DNA of 6,561 bases from assembly GCA_015487535.1 (NCBI GenBank), contig WFPN01000246.1, positions 1 through 6,561 on the forward strand, given 5' to 3'. This DNA is from Aquificaceae bacterium. GTDB lineage: Bacteria > Aquificota > Aquificia > Aquificales > Aquificaceae. The position numbers and the translations under genes were made by a program. Within the stretch, counting starts at the first letter, position 1; every line of letters starts with the position of its first letter. The notes beneath the pieces were generated by a model that saw nothing but the letters and a program-made list of their open reading frames with translations, made no database searches and had not been told where the DNA came from. Of this stretch, positions 3,634 through 6,561 are shown one piece after another.

Positions 3634-6447
3634 ATGAAGTTCTTCGACAGACTGGTAGGAAAGAGAGAAGAGAGGACAGAGGTAAGGGAAACTTACGAAT
3701 TTGGTGAGCTTAAGCTGTACCTTACGGAAGGCCTGGAGAGAGATCCCGACGCAAAGATAGAGGAGTACTGGGTAGAGGCTATAGATTCGAGCGATGATGG
3801 GTACTGGACCTTGGTGGGGAGAAGGTACGGAGTCTTTCAACTCTACGACTGGACCGGCAAGCTCCACAGGCTCCCCGCGAGACCTCCATCCCAGTCAGTT
3901 ACCGACATAGTCTTCAGCGGAAAGTACCTCGGCATAGTGGCCTCTCCTTACCTCGCCATCTACTACCTGAACCAGCCGAAGGACCTCTCCTCCTGGAAGA
4001 CGGTAAGGATCTCCCAGGAAGGCCTCAGGCCCACCGGAGGACTCGATATAAGGCAGGGAACCCTCGCCTTCGGGGTTGTCGGGGAGAAGATATACACGAT
4101 AGATCTGGCAGGGGACCTCTCCCAGGAGACGGTGGACTTCAAGAGCACCTTCATATACAGGGATTCGGAGATAGGGGACCTCAAGGTCATAAAGATACTC
4201 CCGAGCGGCAAGCTCGCTCTCGGGGGAACTCAGGGGACAGCGATATACAGCATGGGTGGTAACCTCCTCAAGAGGCTCGACTGGGCTCCCTCGAGGGCGT
4301 TAGTGTCTTTGGAAGACAAGATACTCCTTGCAGACAACAATCTTGGGAAGATAATCCTCTACGACACTAACCTAGACAACGTGGATGCCGAACTCCCTGC
4401 GGAGCATGAGGTATCTACCCTCGACGTTTCACCAGACGGCAGGTTCCTGTTCACAGCAGACGCTCAGGAGAACAGGCTGGGTGTGTACGATCTCTCTTCT
4501 AAGGAGTTCATCGGCTTCGTGGAGGGCGTGGGGTACAGCATAGTGAACGTGTCTCCCGACGGGAGCGTTTACACCTCCAGGTTCGAGGACGTGGAGGACA
4601 GAAGGCTCTACTACCTGGAGAAGCTCGAGACTAACCTGATAGATTTCGTGTATCCACCTGAGAGACAGAAACAGATACTCAAGAACGCGGAGAAGCTGTA
4701 TAAAGAGTTTCTGAAGAAGATAAAGAGCCTCTCCACCGAGGAGGAGCTAACCAAGGTTAAAGAGTTCGTGGATCTCGATACGCTCGACGTTCCCCTAAAG
4801 AGGGTGAGGGAGATAGTGAAGGAAGCACGGGAGAAACTGAGGGACAGATCCTACGAGATATTCATCTCAGACATCGAAAAAAAACTCAGGGAAGGAACAA
4901 TAACGGGAGAGGACTTCAGGCTTATAGAAAGCAGGATAGAAGGGTCCGAGGACGGATGGAAGGAGAAGCTCAGCACACTTAAGGATAAAGTCTCCGATTA
5001 CTTCGAGAAGACCTTAGAAGAGCATCTAGAGAAGGTCAGGAAGTCCCTCGCTAAGGCTCACACCACCGATATAAGGGATCTAGAGGCCCTCCCGGAGGTT
5101 AAAGAGACACGCTCCTTCATCTCAAGACTTCCCAGAGAGCTCTACAACCCCGCCCTGGAGAGGCTCGTGAGGACCCTCCAGGAGAAGCTTATAGAGGACA
5201 GGCTTAGGACCTTCTCGATAGAGATCTCGGATAAGGAAGTTCGCTTCGGTAGGGAACGCTTTCCCAAGTTCGAGGGAGAGCCTGTCAGGCTCAAGTGGCG
5301 TATAAAGGTCGAGGATAAGATCCTCCAGGACGGAAAGGTCTTCGGGAAGCTCCTCTTTGAGCGGGAGGACGGCGTTTTAGTAGAGCCCAAGAGGTACAAC
5401 AACATACTCACCCAGGAGGAGCTAAAACACTTCCCCTCTTGGGTAAACAGGTACCTCAAGCATCTCAACGGACTGTGTTCCACGGAGAAGCCGAGAGTAC
5501 CGGAGTTCGTATCTTACGAAGAGACACCCTGGTTCGTACAGAACCTTGAGAAGCTCACATCCCTTGTGAAGGAACAGCTCGAGTATGAAGAGGGAATACT
5601 GATCCTGGAAGGGGACGCTGGTGTGGGCAAGAACTTCCTGGTGGAGGTCTTCTCCGCCCTTACAAACAGGCCCCTCTTTATAGTCCCCTGCAACTCCAAG
5701 ATGGAAAAGGAGGATATAACCTTTGTCTATGAGTTCGATCCCAAGAGAGGAACCAAGAGGGTTTACTCAGACCTGGTGAAGGCTCTCAGAACCCCCGGTG
5801 CGGTCATATACCTGGACGAGATAAACACACTTCCTCCCTCCCTCGTCAAGATATTCAACCCCCTCTTCGACTACAGGAGATACTTGGTTCTCTCTTACGG
5901 AGAGGTGATAAAGGCGAGGCCAGACGTGATACTCGTAGGAGGTATGAACCCCCAGAACTACCTCGGGGTTTCGGAGCTTCCTCAGGACATAAAGTCGAGG
6001 GCGGACGTACTATACATAGACTATCCGCCCTTCCAGGACGAGCGGGGTTTCTACTATCCAGATGAGGCGATTATCCTAAAGGACTACGTGGAGGAGGTTG
6101 CACCGCTCGGCAGGGAGGATTTCACCTACCTATGGTACCTTGTGGTGAACGATGTAAAAACAGCTAGGGGAGAAGAACTCAGGACGCCGGAGAGGGAGAG
6201 AGAGGTAAAGCTCCTCTTCGAACTCCTGAAGATAGCTAACGAGATAAGAAAGGCGTACAGAGCCTACCAGACCCAGCAGTCGGAAGAGCCGGTGGAGTTC
6301 GTCTTCTCGATAAGGGACACGATAAGATGTGCCAGAAGGCTCAAGAAATACGGAGATGCTAAGACTACCGTTCTAGAAACGATCATCCCCAAGATAAGCT
6401 CTCCCCTGGAGAAGGAGATAGTGAGGAGCATAGTGGAGAGAAGCTAA
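3634..6447 (+). CDS. beta-propeller / coiled-coil / MoxR-AAA_5-type AAA+ ATPase fusion
   Basis: This 937-residue soluble protein has four parts. Residues about 45-330 show some seven strand-rich repeats of beta-propeller (WD40/PQQ-like) type; the clearest are VSTLDVSPDGRFLFTADAQ (260-278) and NVSPDGSVY (305-313). Residues about 343-525 are highly charged helices, probably coiled coil. About 525-600 is a small beta-rich domain. About 640-900 is an AAA+ module: Walker A GDAGVGKN (660-667), Walker B VIYLDEIN (724-731), sensor 1 MNP (771-773), arginine finger R789 in SRADVLYID, and possible sensor 2 R894 in SIRDT. LFDYRRYLVL and GGMNPQNY resemble MoxR/CbbQ/NorQ/dynein-like AAA_5 proteins, which remodel or load cofactors into partners. 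Position 667 is Asn, where Thr or Ser is usual. No signal or membrane segment is seen, and no VWA partner is in view. The N-terminus has no Shine-Dalgarno site. It is divergent from tetR. A chaperone or stress/defence ATPase is possible; the function is unknown. Confidence 0.9.
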   Translation: MKFFDRLVGKREERTEVRETYEFGELKLYLTEGLERDPDAKIEEYWVEAIDSSDDGYWTLVGRRYGVFQLYDWTGKLHRLPARPPSQSVTDIVFSGKYLGIVASPYLAIYYLNQPKDLSSWKTVRISQEGLRPTGGLDIRQGTLAFGVVGEKIYTIDLAGDLSQETVDFKSTFIYRDSEIGDLKVIKILPSGKLALGGTQGTAIYSMGGNLLKRLDWAPSRALVSLEDKILLADNNLGKIILYDTNLDNVDAELPAEHEVSTLDVSPDGRFLFTADAQENRLGVYDLSSKEFIGFVEGVGYSIVNVSPDGSVYTSRFEDVEDRRLYYLEKLETNLIDFVYPPERQKQILKNAEKLYKEFLKKIKSLSTEEELTKVKEFVDLDTLDVPLKRVREIVKEAREKLRDRSYEIFISDIEKKLREGTITGEDFRLIESRIEGSEDGWKEKLSTLKDKVSDYFEKTLEEHLEKVRKSLAKAHTTDIRDLEALPEVKETRSFISRLPRELYNPALERLVRTLQEKLIEDRLRTFSIEISDKEVRFGRERFPKFEGEPVRLKWRIKVEDKILQDGKVFGKLLFEREDGVLVEPKRYNNILTQEELKHFPSWVNRYLKHLNGLCSTEKPRVPEFVSYEETPWFVQNLEKLTSLVKEQLEYEEGILILEGDAGVGKNFLVEVFSALTNRPLFIVPCNSKMEKEDITFVYEFDPKRGTKRVYSDLVKALRTPGAVIYLDEINTLPPSLVKIFNPLFDYRRYLVLSYGEVIKARPDVILVGGMNPQNYLGVSELPQDIKSRADVLYIDYPPFQDERGFYYPDEAIILKDYVEEVAPLGREDFTYLWYLVVNDVKTARGEELRTPEREREVKLLFELLKIANEIRKAYRAYQTQQSEEPVEFVFSIRDTIRCARRLKKYGDAKTTVLETIIPKISSPLEKEIVRSIVERS

Positions 6448-6476
6448 AGGCCCTCAGAGGGTAAGGTCGAGGGCCT
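6448..6476. terminator. inverted repeat between convergent genes, possible terminator
   Basis: AGGCCCTC (6448-6455) pairs perfectly with GAGGGCCT (6469-6476) around a 13-base loop. It starts one base after the stop codon of the large gene and runs into the 3' end of the convergent gene. There is no T-run on either strand, so it is not a classic intrinsic terminator. It may protect 3' ends or mark a bidirectional end. Confidence 0.4.
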
Positions 6477-6561
6477 GCTTAGCCTTCTCTATCTCATCGA
6501 CGGAAGGTCTCCTCTCGGCGGAAAAGAGCTTTGTCATCTTTGCAAGAGCCACCATAAGGCC
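6454..6561 (-). CDS. C-terminal end of an unidentified protein (5' part outside window)
   Basis: The last 35 residues of a minus-strand frame are visible, open to the window edge and ending at TGA (6456-6454). They read GLMVALAKMTKLFSAERRPS and then VDEIEKAKQALDLTL. The sequence looks like a real C-terminus: a hydrophobic/basic helix, then an acidic amphipathic helix with the codon preferences of the neighbours (ATA, GAG, AAG, CTC). The stop lies 6 bases from that of the large plus-strand gene, a tight convergent pair common in compact genomes. Too little is present to name it. It could be a complete small protein starting at an internal ATG, but no ribosome binding site is visible in the few bases before the first Met, so a longer protein is more likely. 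Confidence 0.6.
   Translation of the reverse strand, partial: GLMVALAKMTKLFSAERRPSVDEIEKAKQALDLTL

Noticed and set aside
3580..3867. 95-codon minus-strand frame across the divergent promoter
   Set aside because: It covers the start of the large gene and the intergenic control region; no family resemblance or ribosome site.
5142..5483. 113-codon minus-strand frame
   Set aside because: Antisense to the large gene, Ser-rich low-complexity product typical of a shadow frame.

Overview
This window carries part of a thermophile-type prokaryotic genome. The coding sequence favours ATA, AGG/AGA, CTC and GAG, and the proteins are rich in Glu, Lys, Arg and Ile, as in hyperthermophiles. Whether it is archaeal (Thermococcus-like) or from a deep-branching bacterium (Aquificota or Desulfurobacteriia-like) cannot be settled by eye. 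The Shine-Dalgarno sites seen (GGAGGTGA, GGAGGT, GGAGG) suit both domains. A TATA-like box placed for a leaderless start upstream of the largest gene leans archaeal, while a TATAAT upstream of the TetR gene leans bacterial.

Left part (1-3527): three genes on the minus strand, transcribed right to left. First is a TetR-type regulator (2928-3527). It overlaps an HgdB-like/COG3581-type cysteine-rich protein (1448-2950). After a 218-base gap comes a BadF/BadG/BcrA/BcrD-type ATP-dependent activator with two tandem ASKHA ATPase domains (1-1229), cut by the window edge. In many organisms the two enzyme modules are fused in one very large activase polypeptide; here they are separate genes. The likely theme is ATP-driven low-potential electron transfer in the 2-hydroxyacyl-CoA dehydratase/benzoyl-CoA reductase superfamily. 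TetR proteins often sense acyl-CoAs or other small ligands, so ligand-dependent repression of this set is plausible. The actual substrate is unknown.

The gap between the two enzyme genes is not empty. On the opposite (plus) strand it holds two tiny overlapping frames (1256-1360 and 1350-1451), each coding for a single-pass membrane protein of 33-34 residues. The second has a clear ribosome binding site, and its stop codon interlocks with the stop codon of the HgdB-like gene.

Middle (3528-3633): a divergent promoter region of about 106 bases. It carries a perfect 14-bp palindrome over the tetR start codon, a 12-bp element repeated 57 bp away (10 of 12 identical), a short GC hairpin and A/T-rich promoter candidates. 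This is a good candidate control region for both directions.

Right part (3634-6447): one large plus-strand gene for a 937-residue protein with an unusual layout: an N-terminal seven-bladed-like beta-propeller, a long charged helical/coiled-coil stretch, a small beta-rich domain, and a C-terminal MoxR/AAA_5-type AAA+ ATPase. Its role is unknown. It is the best candidate here for something undescribed. It ends 6 bases from the 3' end of a convergent minus-strand gene that runs off the window, with an 8-bp inverted repeat at the junction. No RNA gene, CRISPR array or mobile element was recognised, and no stretch over 300 bases lacks a gene.
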